Shown here: positions 50,601 through 59,198 of the stretch, one piece after another
How the letters are laid out: every line of letters begins with the position of its first letter
How positions within the stretch are numbered: the stretch's first letter is position 1
DNA from: Hymenobacter cyanobacteriorum
GTDB lineage: Bacteria > Bacteroidota > Bacteroidia > Cytophagales > Hymenobacteraceae
Assembly (NCBI RefSeq): GCF_022631375.1
Contig: NZ_JALBGC010000003.1
Coordinates: 124,001 to 188,000, forward strand
Direction of reading: 5' to 3'
Length of the DNA: 64,000 nucleotides
Notes under the pieces: model-generated
Database searches by the model: none
Told to the model about the DNA's origin: nothing
What the model saw: only the letters and a program-made list of their open reading frames with translations
Position numbers and translations under genes: made by a program

Positions 50601-53600
50601 GTGGAGCACGCCCGCCGGGCAGGGCCGGCTGGAGCTGCGCTCCCCACCGCCGCCCAACAACCCTACCGAAACCGCGCTGCCGGCACCGCGCTACGTGCGC
50701 CTCATCTGCGCCGACCAGCCCAAATTCCTGCGTTTCGTGCGCTACTACGGCACCATGACGCTGCACGCCCTGCCAGCCGGCCGCTACCGTGTGGCCGTGC
50801 TGCTGGCCGACAGCTCCTGCTTAGCTCCGACCGAGGACGTGCTCATCCAACCCAACGGCCAGACTTACTACCAGCTCCAGCGCACCGACCGCGTGCCCGC
50901 CGGCCCGCTCGGCCACCGCCTCAACCAGCTGCTGTGGCGGCTGCGCCCCAAGCTGGGCACGACCATGAAAGACGTGGAGCAGCGCCGCGTCATTCGGGTC
51001 GAAACGCCATCCAAGCCACAACCGGGCTGGCGCACCATCCGCGGCCAGGTAATCGACCAAAGCAACGAGGAAGGTCTTCCCGGTGTGACGGTGCTGCTGA
51101 AGGGCACTACCCTGGGCGTGTCGACCAACGCCGACGGCAGCTTCGTACTACAGGTGCCACCCGATGGCTATAGTACCCTGGCCATCAGTAGCGTGGGCTA
51201 CGTGACCCGCGAAATTCCACTGGGCTGGTTGGGCGAGCTCACCGTGAAGCTGGCTGCTGATGCCAAGCAGTTGAGCGAGGTGGTGGTGACGGGTTATTTT
51301 TCGGCTCGTCGGGCAGATTTAACTGGCTCGGTGCAGACTATTTCGGCGGCCCCGCTTCGTGGCCTGAGCGGCCGGGTAGCGGGCGTGAGCATTGATGGCG
51401 CGCAGCCGGGCGCGGGCGCCCGCGTGATGATTCGCGGGGCGGCCGCGCTCACTAGCAACAGCCCGCTGATTATCCTCGACGGGCTGCCCTTCAATGGCCT
51501 GGCCGCCGACCTCGACCCGGCTACGCTGGCCAACGCCCGCACCATTGCCGGGGCGCAGGCCACCGGCCTCTACGGCGCGGCTGCCGCCAACGGCGTGCTC
51601 ATCCTCACCACCAAAAAAAGCGCCGATGCCGACGGCCCCGGCCGCGACCCGCGCCTGGCTCTGCGCCGCCATTTCCGCGACTACGGGTGGTGGCGGCCGC
51701 TGCTGACTACCGACGCCCGCGGCCAGGCCCGCACCGAGGTGGTGCTGCCCGACGACGTGACCAGTTGGGACAGCTTCGTACTGGCGTCCGACCGCCACGG
51801 CCGGCTGGGCCAGGCCACTGGCCGCCTGAAATCGTTCAAGCAGCTGCGGGCCGAGCTGGCCACGCCCCGTTTTCTGGTGGCCGGCGACCGCACCCAACTG
51901 CTGGGCAAAAGCCTGAACTACGGATTCGACACGGCCCGCGTAACGACCACCTTCCGCAACGGCGACAAAGTACTGGGCAGCCAGGCCCGCCTCGTCAGCC
52001 CCTCGGCCGTGGATACGCTCACCTTCACCGCCCCCACGCCCACCGGGCCCGATTCGGTGACGGTGAGCTTCGCCCTGGCCCAGCCCAATGGCTACCAGGA
52101 CGGCGAGCAGCGCACCCTGGCCGTGCTGCCGGCCGGCACCCGCGAAACCGTGGGCACCTTCGCCACGCTGGCGGCGGCCGATACCACCGTGCAATTCATG
52201 ATTGACCCGACGCTGGGCGAGGCCACCGTGCGGCTCGAAAGCGACGCGCTGCCGCTGCTGCTCTCCGAAATCGAGCACCTGCAATCCTACGCCTACCTCT
52301 GCAACGAGCAGGCCGCCTCCAAGCTGAAGGCCCTGCTGCTGGAGAAGCGCATCCGCGCCGTGCAGGCCCAGCCCTTCAAAGGCGACCGGGCGGTGAACTT
52401 TCTCATTCGCAAGCTGCTGGCCGGCCGGCACAAGCCCGAGGGGCTGTGGGGCACCTGGCCCAACTCGCTGGTGAGCCCCTGGGCCACCTCGCACGTGCTG
52501 GAGGCGCTGCTGGAGGCCGAGCAGGCCGGCTACAAGCTGAAGCTGGACCGCGCCCCAATTCAGGCTTTTTTGCTGCGTGAGCTCGATGCTCAGCTGAGCG
52601 AAGCTGCCACCGTGGCCGTCCTGCGCCGGGCACATCCGGCCTACTACAGCAGCTACTACCAGTCGGCCGACGACCTCATTCGGCTGCTCTCGTTGTTGCA
52701 CCATCTGGGCGCGCCGGCCGACTATCGCACCTACCTAGCCCGCTTCGACCGCCTCCAGACCGGCCGCCAGCCGCTCGACCGCTACCTGGCCCTCACGGCG
52801 CTGCGGCAGCAGCTGGGCCTGCCCTACCAGCTCGATACGCTGCGCCGCTACCGCCTGCGCACCCAGCTCGGTGGCGTGTTCTACTGCGACACGCTGCACG
52901 CCTCTACCTACTACCGTTTCCTGCTGCGCAACCAAGTGGGCTCCACGCTGCTGGCCTACCGGGTGCTGCGCGCCGCACCCGGCCACGAGGCCGAACTAGC
53001 CCACCTGCGCCTGGGCCTGCTCAACCTGCGCGAGGGCGGCCACTGGACCAGCACCTTCGAAGCCGCCCAAATCCTCGAAACCATTGGCCCCGAGCTGTTT
53101 GCCGATGGCCGGCCGGCCACCTTTGCCCGCGCCCGGCTCAGCGGCGGGCTGAGCCAGACGGTGAGCGAGTTTCCTTTCACGGCCAAAATTCCTGCCACGG
53201 CCGGCCCCATTCTGCTGCACAAGGAAGGCCTGCTGCCCGTGTACGCCACCGCCTACCAAACGCGCTGGAACCCCACGCCCGCCCCGGTGGCCGGCGCGTT
53301 CACGGTGCGCACGGCGCTGGCGGGCCAGGCCGGCACCCGCGTGCTGTTGCGCGCCGGCCAGCCCGCCGAGCTGGTTGTCACCGTCGATGTCAAGGCCGAA
53401 GCCCGCTACGTGCTGCTCGAAGTGCCCATTCCGGCCGGCTGCTCTTACGGCGACCCGGCTGCGCCCAACTACCTCGAAACCCACCGCGAATACCTGCGCC
53501 ACCAAACCGGCATCTTCCTCGACCAGCTGCCCATTGGCCGCCACGAGTTCCGCATCGCGCTCCAGCCGCGCTTCCGGGGCCAATACACCATCAATCCGGC

Positions 53601-53670
53601 CAAGGCCGAGTTGGTGTATTTCCCCACCAAGTTTGGCCGCTCGGCCAGCAAGCAGGCGGTGGTGAGGTAG
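47608..53670 (+). CDS. Alpha-2-macroglobulin-like protein with embedded CarboxypepD_reg and SusC-like plug
   Basis: 2020 residues, signal peptide MRCLLFLAFLCCLLLPAHAQ. MG2-like domain at about 265-370 (YVATSQPRYRPTGDTLRLKA, with KNSRYTLRVAEKNP further on). At about 1139-1225 a CarboxypepD_reg domain (TIRGQVIDQSNEEGLPGVTV) leads into a TonB plug (LSEVVVTGYFSARRADLTGS, SPLIILDGLPFNG, AAANGVLILTTKK, to about 1342), with no beta-barrel. The A2M core resumes (WWRPLLTTDARGQARTEVVL, LPDDVTSWDSFVLASDRHG). The thioester-like motif CNEQ lies at residues 1565-1568 in YAYLCNEQAASKLKA, then an alpha-helical thioester domain and a C-terminal receptor-binding-like domain (VLLEVPIPAGCSYGDP to YFPTKFGRSASK). 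Cys1565 and Gln1568 could form the thioester. It would be a periplasmic or surface protease trap. Confidence 0.85.
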   Translation: MRCLLFLAFLCCLLLPAHAQRRVAEARQQSYLTKVFRLSEAQTRQLYEHGLGAARADFFAQAVDSFATDKPVRRPLPPGYYLEAHAEGAQLVYELRAETDREVALLDNQVDLTLVVRDSLGRPLPDAQVAVAGRPLPFDAATQSYRQAGGGRAGLVAVTHAGRTTFHPLSQTFPEGRRRYGRPAGPWLRRAYWRVVYGFPLGYLTRPTRQLVNDLRHASYVSTGLVGLLRSIFNEEVREERRERRHPEREDSDDNDEQAGRWTSYVATSQPRYRPTGDTLRLKARVLSRRNGKPYRQPLTLWLGGDYTHPEGKRLAVLRASRPGSYLYTLPLTDTLGLRADTYVGFRLKDRRGQVRASGQFKLEDYELKNSRYTLRVAEKNPHAGQPQAVYVRGTDANDLNLLDARVQLSLTPAGAPGVLPRRQLFVPDTLWTRRQPLDALGETRLDVPATALPDVDFSYQVQATLLTADNERRTESTVVPQLRDPGQLKLELRGDSVHLSYEHLGKAQPHAATLHISANRKVGGDWLFRGPVQLPVAAPVQAQADYYELRDAQGHTARLDLDEENAGLSLLSDRPADSLVLAVDNPRRLAFWYYVYQGNRLRYRGYGPALRLAVPHAGAEPWYASLHYWWGGELRTAEYTVALPAPQLRIETQQPAVAYPGQKISLGFAVTDERGRPVPNADLTSYAHTSKFEQAAVPALPVLRVARPVAGRRSLRRFGLANDFGHQPTRRLLDWPRWRNVLGLDSLTFYRFLYPDNGFFHEYRPAPGGLTQVAVFVVDSGRVQPPVAVYVDGQPGYIHHINSNDPYTVVADSGLHNISIRTSTRLVRLDGVYLKPLHKLTLSIDINQPCYELSVQKVKPQLIPDELLALQRTLVVVDEAGLTAPTLRQGRLLRPLGGRTYSGRVAGPFRPDSVLLRDPLGLRRKFLFEPLYKYSFGPQLLKMQCFDANLLGPLNGTAGYGWLPLKGFAYTEADFRRQPQWVAPTIPVYLDNAFDAPWSTPAGQGRLELRSPPPPNNPTETALPAPRYVRLICADQPKFLRFVRYYGTMTLHALPAGRYRVAVLLADSSCLAPTEDVLIQPNGQTYYQLQRTDRVPAGPLGHRLNQLLWRLRPKLGTTMKDVEQRRVIRVETPSKPQPGWRTIRGQVIDQSNEEGLPGVTVLLKGTTLGVSTNADGSFVLQVPPDGYSTLAISSVGYVTREIPLGWLGELTVKLAADAKQLSEVVVTGYFSARRADLTGSVQTISAAPLRGLSGRVAGVSIDGAQPGAGARVMIRGAAALTSNSPLIILDGLPFNGLAADLDPATLANARTIAGAQATGLYGAAAANGVLILTTKKSADADGPGRDPRLALRRHFRDYGWWRPLLTTDARGQARTEVVLPDDVTSWDSFVLASDRHGRLGQATGRLKSFKQLRAELATPRFLVAGDRTQLLGKSLNYGFDTARVTTTFRNGDKVLGSQARLVSPSAVDTLTFTAPTPTGPDSVTVSFALAQPNGYQDGEQRTLAVLPAGTRETVGTFATLAAADTTVQFMIDPTLGEATVRLESDALPLLLSEIEHLQSYAYLCNEQAASKLKALLLEKRIRAVQAQPFKGDRAVNFLIRKLLAGRHKPEGLWGTWPNSLVSPWATSHVLEALLEAEQAGYKLKLDRAPIQAFLLRELDAQLSEAATVAVLRRAHPAYYSSYYQSADDLIRLLSLLHHLGAPADYRTYLARFDRLQTGRQPLDRYLALTALRQQLGLPYQLDTLRRYRLRTQLGGVFYCDTLHASTYYRFLLRNQVGSTLLAYRVLRAAPGHEAELAHLRLGLLNLREGGHWTSTFEAAQILETIGPELFADGRPATFARARLSGGLSQTVSEFPFTAKIPATAGPILLHKEGLLPVYATAYQTRWNPTPAPVAGAFTVRTALAGQAGTRVLLRAGQPAELVVTVDVKAEARYVLLEVPIPAGCSYGDPAAPNYLETHREYLRHQTGIFLDQLPIGRHEFRIALQPRFRGQYTINPAKAELVYFPTKFGRSASKQAVVR

Positions 53671-53696
53671 CGTAATGAAGCTACCCAGCCACATCT

Positions 53697-53733
53697 AAAC
53701 CGTCATGCTTTGCTGCGCGCTGCATGACGGTTT
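53697..53733. terminator. Hairpin derived from the type 2 palindrome, between convergent genes
   Basis: 12-bp perfect stem AAACCGTCATGC / GCATGACGGTTT with a 13-nt loop containing GCTGCGCGC. A shortened form of the dispersed palindrome, probably a bidirectional terminator. Confidence 0.65.
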
Positions 53734-53768
53734 GGTACCTGTCAGCCCCATTTTAAATGACTGCACCA

Positions 53769-56666
53769 TCAATCGTCGCTGATTTGATGCAGGGAGATAT
53801 GCCCGCTCTCTTCCAGCACGGCGAATTGCTGGCGGTCGCGGGTGGCCAGCACGGCTACCGGGGTGCTTTTTAGCTCGATGAGCCGCACTTCATCGTAGCC
53901 CTTTTCTTCCCACCGCAGCAGTGCGACACATGAATCATCGAGCACCACCAGATGCTCAGGCCCCACAAACTGTAGGTTGCCGGCAAGGCTGTAGGTCGAC
54001 AAAAAAGCGGGCAACGGCTCGTTACTGATGGGCTGGGTGGGCTCCCAGTTAAATAGGTCTTCCTGCATGGCTATGGCCAGCTGCAGCTTCGGCGTGTAGG
54101 GCGAGGGCACAAGTTGCAGGATTTCGCCATCCGGTAGCTGGTGGGTGCGCCCGCGGCCGTCTTCCGCCCAGCATACCAACCAGTGCTGCCAGTAGCTATA
54201 GTACATCCCATCGCGGTAAAGCAGCTCGGCCGGCCAGTTGCGGCCGTTTGCGTACTCGTCCGGATTACCTTCGGCAAATGGGTGCGCGAATGGGACTCGC
54301 CGCTTACCTTCAGCCAAATAACGCTCTACCACAATGTTCCCGTTCTGGAGCCGGGCGGTGGCGGTGCCACCGTCGGGCAGCAGGCACACACGGGCGGGCC
54401 AGGGCGGCAGCCAGCTGGGACACTCCACGGTCAGGGCTTCGGCGAAATATTTGTTTTGGGGGAGATACTTGGTTTCCAACGAAAGCTGCTCCGAGGGCCG
54501 CAGGATGATGCGGGGGCCGTGCTGCTCGTCGGCCACCAGCACGATTTCCGTGCCGGCCGGCACCGGGGTTATCCACGAGTAATATTCGACCTGGCCGTAC
54601 CAGTTGCCCCGGGCCAGGTGCAGCCGCTCGTCGCGCACACCCACGGCCACCCATTGGTGGCGGTGCGTCAGGGCAGCTTTCCAGTGAATGGTGGGGTCGA
54701 GCGGCGACGTGGTTAGGCCGGCGGTTGGGCCAGTTGCGGGCCGCGCGCGCGGCTGGCTGATGAAGCGACCGCAGTCGGCGGCCAGCAGGCGGTCGTCGGG
54801 CACGAAGTGGCGCAGCAGGCTCAGGTGGGCGAGGTTGCCGGCGGCGGCTTCGGTGCTCACCACCTCGTAGGCAATGTCGCGCGCGGTGCTGAGCAGCGTC
54901 GGGGCCGGGTGCTTTTCGCTGAGGGTGGCCAGCACGCGTAGCAGCGGCACGCGCCGCTCGCGGGGCGTGTGCTCGGCAAAAATGGTGCGCACGGGCGCGC
55001 TCAGGTCAGCTCCTGGAGCGGCGGCCAGCAGGTCGAAGTACTGACGCAGGCACACTTCGGGCTGCTTGGGGCTGGCCCAGCCTTGCAGCAGCACCTCCTG
55101 CGCCCGGCCGGTATCGACGAGCTTGTGGGCCAGCAGGCGGGCGGCGGCGGGGTGGTCGTGGTTGTCGAGCAGCAGGGCCACGCCGCGCTCGTAGTGGCGG
55201 GCCGCCAGCGCGGGCTGAGCAAGGCGTTGGTGCAGGTCGCCGGCTTTTTCGTGCTCCTTCAGCTCGGCGTAGAGCTCGGCAGCTTCGAGCAATAGGCCGC
55301 CGTTTTCGAGGCACTTGGCGGCGGCCGGCTTGTTGTGCAGGTGGTCTTTGTAAAGCGCGGCGGCTTCGCGGCAAAAGCCGCCCTGCTCCAGGGTGTTGGC
55401 GGCGGCCGGGTAGTCGCCCAGCAGGTGCGCGTAGATGTAAGCAGCTTTTTTGAAGCGGCCGGCATTGATTTCCTGCGTTGCCGCGGCGCGGTACCGCAGG
55501 CTCAGGCTGTGGCGGTAGGAATCGAGGTTCCAGGCATCGACCCGGCCACCGCCACCCAGGCGGCCGAGGTTGAATTCGGTGTTGCGCTGCCCCAGCCGGG
55601 CCGATTCCGGCGCGCGGCCGCGGTCCTGGTATGGCCCGCCCAGCGGAATAGCGTACTTCAGGGCCTCCTCCAGGCTTTCGCCAAACAGCTTCAGCAGGCG
55701 CTCAATCTCGTTCTGGCGCTTCTGCTCCAGGTTGTGAATGCGGCGGTTGAGCCATTGCTCGACCCGCTGCCCGAACCCGGGCCGGGCCGGGGCGGCGGGC
55801 GCGGGGCGGCGCGGCGCAGTCGGCGCGGGGCTACGTTCATTCAGCAAGCGCATGAAAAGCCGCCCTAGCATCACCACCAGCATTATCAGGCCCGCCACGG
55901 AGTGCGAGCCCAGCGCACTAAACAGCAGCGCCATCAGGGCTAACACCCCCAGCACCAACGCGGCTCCGCCCAGCACCTTACCAAAAAATCCCCAGTCGAT
56001 AAGCAAGGGCCGGGGGCGTATTCTCCACAGGCCTGCCCCCACTCGCAGCAACCAGTGGCGCAGGTTGTCGAAGGCCGTTTGCAGCGGCCCCGTTTGGTCG
56101 TCGGCCAGGCCCGGCAACTGGGCGAGCGGTACGGTGCCCACTTCTTCCTGAATGCTCTGCACCACTTCTTCCACGGTGGGCTGGAGCACGCGCACTTGCT
56201 GCAGGCGCGGCCTGGGCGCGAGGCCCGGCCGGGCGCGGCTCCAGTCGGTGGGGCGCGACGCGGGGCAGTCGAGCAAGGTGGCCAGGTCGAGTTCGTCGGC
56301 CGTATCGAAACCGACCAAACCGATGCCGGGGTGCAGCAATTGCCGGGGCCAGAGCAGCGCGCCCGCCAGCTCGCCGGGCGCCGTGGCAGGCCAGAGCGTG
56401 GCGCCCACGGGCACGTAGAGGCGGCCGTCGGCTTCGCGGCCGTAGGGTTCGAGCACGTCGGCGGGCAGGTCGCCGGCAGCCACCACGAACAGGCCGGCCA
56501 CTTGCACCGAGCGAATGGACTCGGGCACGAGGTAGCAGGTTAGCTGGGCGGCGGGCAGGTTCCAGCGGCTCAGCTCGCGTAGCCAGGCCGCCGGGTCGGC
56601 CCCGCGCAGGAAGGCCGCGCTGGCCGGGCGTTGCGCCGTTTCGTGGTAGCGAAGCGTGAGGAGCAT
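53769..56666 (-). CDS. MoxR-vWA-propeller system protein: bpX6-like head, membrane helices, solenoid, propeller
   Basis: 965 residues, last gene of the operon. The N-terminal region (about 1-150, CYLVPESIRSVQVAGLFVVA, LVGFDTADELDLATLLDCPA) resembles the bpX6 domain recalled from MoxR-vWA-propeller loci. Two hydrophobic segments at about 230-252 (VLGGAALVLGVLALMALLFS) and 256-272 suggest membrane anchoring. Charged helices follow (about 300-350), an alpha-solenoid at about 395-560 (FKKAAYIYAHLLGDYPAAAN, EAAALYKDHLHNKPAAAKCL, ELYAELKEHEKAGDLHQRLA), and propeller-like blades to the end (WVAVGVRDERLHLARGNWYG). No obvious enzyme motif. It starts 6 bp after the vWA gene. Confidence 0.75.
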   Translation of the reverse strand: MLLTLRYHETAQRPASAAFLRGADPAAWLRELSRWNLPAAQLTCYLVPESIRSVQVAGLFVVAAGDLPADVLEPYGREADGRLYVPVGATLWPATAPGELAGALLWPRQLLHPGIGLVGFDTADELDLATLLDCPASRPTDWSRARPGLAPRPRLQQVRVLQPTVEEVVQSIQEEVGTVPLAQLPGLADDQTGPLQTAFDNLRHWLLRVGAGLWRIRPRPLLIDWGFFGKVLGGAALVLGVLALMALLFSALGSHSVAGLIMLVVMLGRLFMRLLNERSPAPTAPRRPAPAAPARPGFGQRVEQWLNRRIHNLEQKRQNEIERLLKLFGESLEEALKYAIPLGGPYQDRGRAPESARLGQRNTEFNLGRLGGGGRVDAWNLDSYRHSLSLRYRAAATQEINAGRFKKAAYIYAHLLGDYPAAANTLEQGGFCREAAALYKDHLHNKPAAAKCLENGGLLLEAAELYAELKEHEKAGDLHQRLAQPALAARHYERGVALLLDNHDHPAAARLLAHKLVDTGRAQEVLLQGWASPKQPEVCLRQYFDLLAAAPGADLSAPVRTIFAEHTPRERRVPLLRVLATLSEKHPAPTLLSTARDIAYEVVSTEAAAGNLAHLSLLRHFVPDDRLLAADCGRFISQPRARPATGPTAGLTTSPLDPTIHWKAALTHRHQWVAVGVRDERLHLARGNWYGQVEYYSWITPVPAGTEIVLVADEQHGPRIILRPSEQLSLETKYLPQNKYFAEALTVECPSWLPPWPARVCLLPDGGTATARLQNGNIVVERYLAEGKRRVPFAHPFAEGNPDEYANGRNWPAELLYRDGMYYSYWQHWLVCWAEDGRGRTHQLPDGEILQLVPSPYTPKLQLAIAMQEDLFNWEPTQPISNEPLPAFLSTYSLAGNLQFVGPEHLVVLDDSCVALLRWEEKGYDEVRLIELKSTPVAVLATRDRQQFAVLEESGHISLHQISDD

Positions 56667-56672
56667 GAGCGG

Positions 56673-59198
56673 TTAGCCGAGGTGGGCGATGAAACGTTGA
56701 AGATACTGCTGCTGAAACTCCTGCGGTGGCAGCCGCCGCACCGGGTCGGGGCCGGTGAAATAGTCGGGGCCGCACACGGTGCCATCGGCGGCCCAGGCGG
56801 CGGTGGGTTTGCCCAGAATCAGCAGCACGGCCAGTTCCGGCACGCTGGCATCGGCGCTGCGCAGGTGCAGCAGGCCGCGCGTGTCGGCCACGGCCGTGCT
56901 GCCATCGGGCCAGCGGAAATGCCGCAGCAGCACCTGCTCGTTGGCCGCCAGGGGCAGCGTGTGGTCCAGCGTGGCCTTCGTGCGGTACGTGGCTTGCTGC
57001 CCGGTCGTGATGCTCATCAGGTGCAGGCCGTGGTGCAGCGAGGCCGAATGGCTGATGAGGCGCAGCTCGTGGCCCTCAATCACGAGCTCGCCCAGGCCGT
57101 TCACTTCCAGGCGGTTCACCCGTTGCAGCACCGTGTAGCCGTTGTTGACGTGGCGCTTGATGTGGCCGAAATCGGGCCGGAAGCCGGAAGGCGTGGCCGT
57201 GGGAACCGTAAAATTCCGGCTGTCGCTTTTCCGCCACTGCTCGCAGTCGAACACCAGCACGCCATCGGGCTGCGGCACGTAGTAGCACTGGTCTTTGAAC
57301 ACCACGCCGGCCGGGGCCTCGCCCATTTTCAGCTCCGCCGACAAATCCATCATGGTGGCCTCGATGTCGGCGCTGAAGGCATACACCCGCAGCAGCTGCG
57401 GGCCGCTCACCAGCACATACACCTCTTGCTGGCCATCGCTGCCGAACCAATAGCTGCCCGCTTCAATCTGCGGCAGCAGCTCCCGCGCCCCGAAGCTTTT
57501 ATCGGGCCAGAACAGCACCCTGCGAGTATCGACAATAGCCAGCACCCCAATCTGGGGCACGTAAAACGTGTTTTTGATGGACATCCGCAGCCCCGTAACC
57601 GGCAGGTAAAGCGGCGCCGGCGCGTACTGCCAGAAGGCCGGCCCGTCGGCGGCAATTTGCCGAAGCAGCGGCCGGCGCGGCACCACCACGGCTGCGAACA
57701 GCAGCTCGGCCAAATCGTAGCGGGTGGTGCTGGCCAGCGTGCGGTGGCCGTTCTGGTACTCGTAGAACTGCAGCTCGCCGCTGCGGTCTACCGTGAGCAG
57801 GAAGCGCAGCATCGGGCCGGCTTCGGCCAGCGCCCGGGCAAACTCCGGCTGGTGCAGCAGCCCGGCTTCGGTGATGAGCAGACAGTCGCCGGGGGCGGGC
57901 CGGTGGTGGCCGACATCCTGCAAAGCCGGGCCGGCGTGCGGGGCCGGGTCGAGCCGTTCCAGGGCGGCCACCACGCCGTCAAAGGTTTCCAAATCGAGCG
58001 GCGTGGCCTGCTGGCCGCCGAGGGCCAGCGCCGCCACCGGCACCGGCGGGCGGCCCTGGCGCGAGTTGCGGGCCCAGGCCAGCGCGGCGGCCAGCGCAAA
58101 CACGCGCGGCACGCCCCACATGCGCAAGGTGGTGTCGAGCAGCACGGCGCGGGGCTGCACTTCGGGCTGCGGCGGGGCTTCGCGGCGCAGGTACAAGGCC
58201 TCGTTGTTCACCAGCCGGGCCATCAGCGAAAGGTCGTCGTGGGCCAGCTCGCTCAGCAGCAGCCGGTCGAAGTTGCCGCGGTTGCTGATGTCGGCCACGC
58301 CACCGATGGGCTGGTTGCCGGTCCTGCTGGCGTGCAGCGGAATGCGCAGCGCCGCCACCAGTTGCCGGGTGAGGCGGGCCAGGCCGGCCGTGCGCGCATC
58401 CTGGGCCAACTGGTCGAGCAGGTCGATGGTGGCCGGTGCGTCCGGCAATGGTTGAGGAGCCTTATTGCCCCGGGTATGCCGGTGCAGCGCCACGGCGGCA
58501 ATCAGGTTTCCAAGGAGATGGCGGCCAGCTTCGGGCAGCGGCGGGGGCAGCTTGTCGAGGCCGGTGCGCAGGTGCAGGGCAAGGGCTTCGGTGGTGGGGA
58601 AGCGCCGACGCGCCTGCACCAGGCAGTCCAGCTCATTAAAAAACGTGCGCCGCAGAAGCTGCCCGCCCGGGGCGCTGCGCAGGGCCGAATCCAGCCGGCC
58701 GCTGCTCCAGTCGTCAAGCAGCGCCCCTGCCATATCCGGGGCCACCAGCGGAGCCTGGACGCTGAAAATCGTTTGCAACAGATGCGCCTTGGCCACGCCC
58801 TGCCGCAACCCGGCGGGCAGGCCGCGCACCACGTCCATAAACTCCAGGGTTTCGCTCACCTGCCTTTCCGATATGCCGACGTGCGGGTCTTTCGGGCCGC
58901 CCGGCAAGTGGTGCACCAAGCTGCGCAGCACGGCCGGGCCGCTGCTGCCGTCCGGCCAGGTATCGGCGCAGGCGGCCAGCAGTAGCAGCACTGGGGCCAA
59001 TGGCGGTAATCCTTGTGCTACGAGGCTGCGCAGGCTTCCCGCCAAATCTTCGCGGTAGCAGATGGTGTTGCCGTGTTTCCACTCCACCACTTTGCCTTCT
59101 TCCACCCAATTCCAGAACGAGCCTTTCGGGCTCTGAAAATAGTCGAAACCCAGGCTGGGCTGGTGCGAGGGGCCGGGTGCATTATTCAGCTCATTCAT
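56673..59198 (-). CDS. vWA-domain protein with C-terminal beta-propeller (ternary system)
   Basis: 841 residues. The helical N-terminus holds SFWNWVEEGKVVEWKHGNTI (about 28-46). A conserved segment (NRGNFDRLLLSELAHDDLSL, about 306-325, then ARLVNNEALYLRREAPP) leads into the vWA domain at about 345-510. The MIDAS-type motif is degenerate: LLDTTLRMWG has D355 and T357 but no second Ser/Thr pair. From about 540 a propeller runs with strand pairs (YLPVTGLRMSIKNTFYVPQI, AIVDTRRVLFWPDKS) and a helical tail (EFQQQYLQRFI). ATG 59198 overlaps the upstream stop by 8 bp. It is presumed to be the partner that couples the MoxR ATPase to the propeller sensor. Confidence 0.78.
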   Translation of the reverse strand: MNELNNAPGPSHQPSLGFDYFQSPKGSFWNWVEEGKVVEWKHGNTICYREDLAGSLRSLVAQGLPPLAPVLLLLAACADTWPDGSSGPAVLRSLVHHLPGGPKDPHVGISERQVSETLEFMDVVRGLPAGLRQGVAKAHLLQTIFSVQAPLVAPDMAGALLDDWSSGRLDSALRSAPGGQLLRRTFFNELDCLVQARRRFPTTEALALHLRTGLDKLPPPLPEAGRHLLGNLIAAVALHRHTRGNKAPQPLPDAPATIDLLDQLAQDARTAGLARLTRQLVAALRIPLHASRTGNQPIGGVADISNRGNFDRLLLSELAHDDLSLMARLVNNEALYLRREAPPQPEVQPRAVLLDTTLRMWGVPRVFALAAALAWARNSRQGRPPVPVAALALGGQQATPLDLETFDGVVAALERLDPAPHAGPALQDVGHHRPAPGDCLLITEAGLLHQPEFARALAEAGPMLRFLLTVDRSGELQFYEYQNGHRTLASTTRYDLAELLFAAVVVPRRPLLRQIAADGPAFWQYAPAPLYLPVTGLRMSIKNTFYVPQIGVLAIVDTRRVLFWPDKSFGARELLPQIEAGSYWFGSDGQQEVYVLVSGPQLLRVYAFSADIEATMMDLSAELKMGEAPAGVVFKDQCYYVPQPDGVLVFDCEQWRKSDSRNFTVPTATPSGFRPDFGHIKRHVNNGYTVLQRVNRLEVNGLGELVIEGHELRLISHSASLHHGLHLMSITTGQQATYRTKATLDHTLPLAANEQVLLRHFRWPDGSTAVADTRGLLHLRSADASVPELAVLLILGKPTAAWAADGTVCGPDYFTGPDPVRRLPPQEFQQQYLQRFIAHLG

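Noticed and set aside
51319..52704. 461-residue minus-strand frame inside the A2M gene
   Set aside because: Antisense shadow of a conserved coding region.
56631..58985. 784-residue plus-strand frame opposite the vWA gene
   Set aside because: Antisense shadow; His/Gln/Arg-rich composition typical of reversed GC-rich codons.
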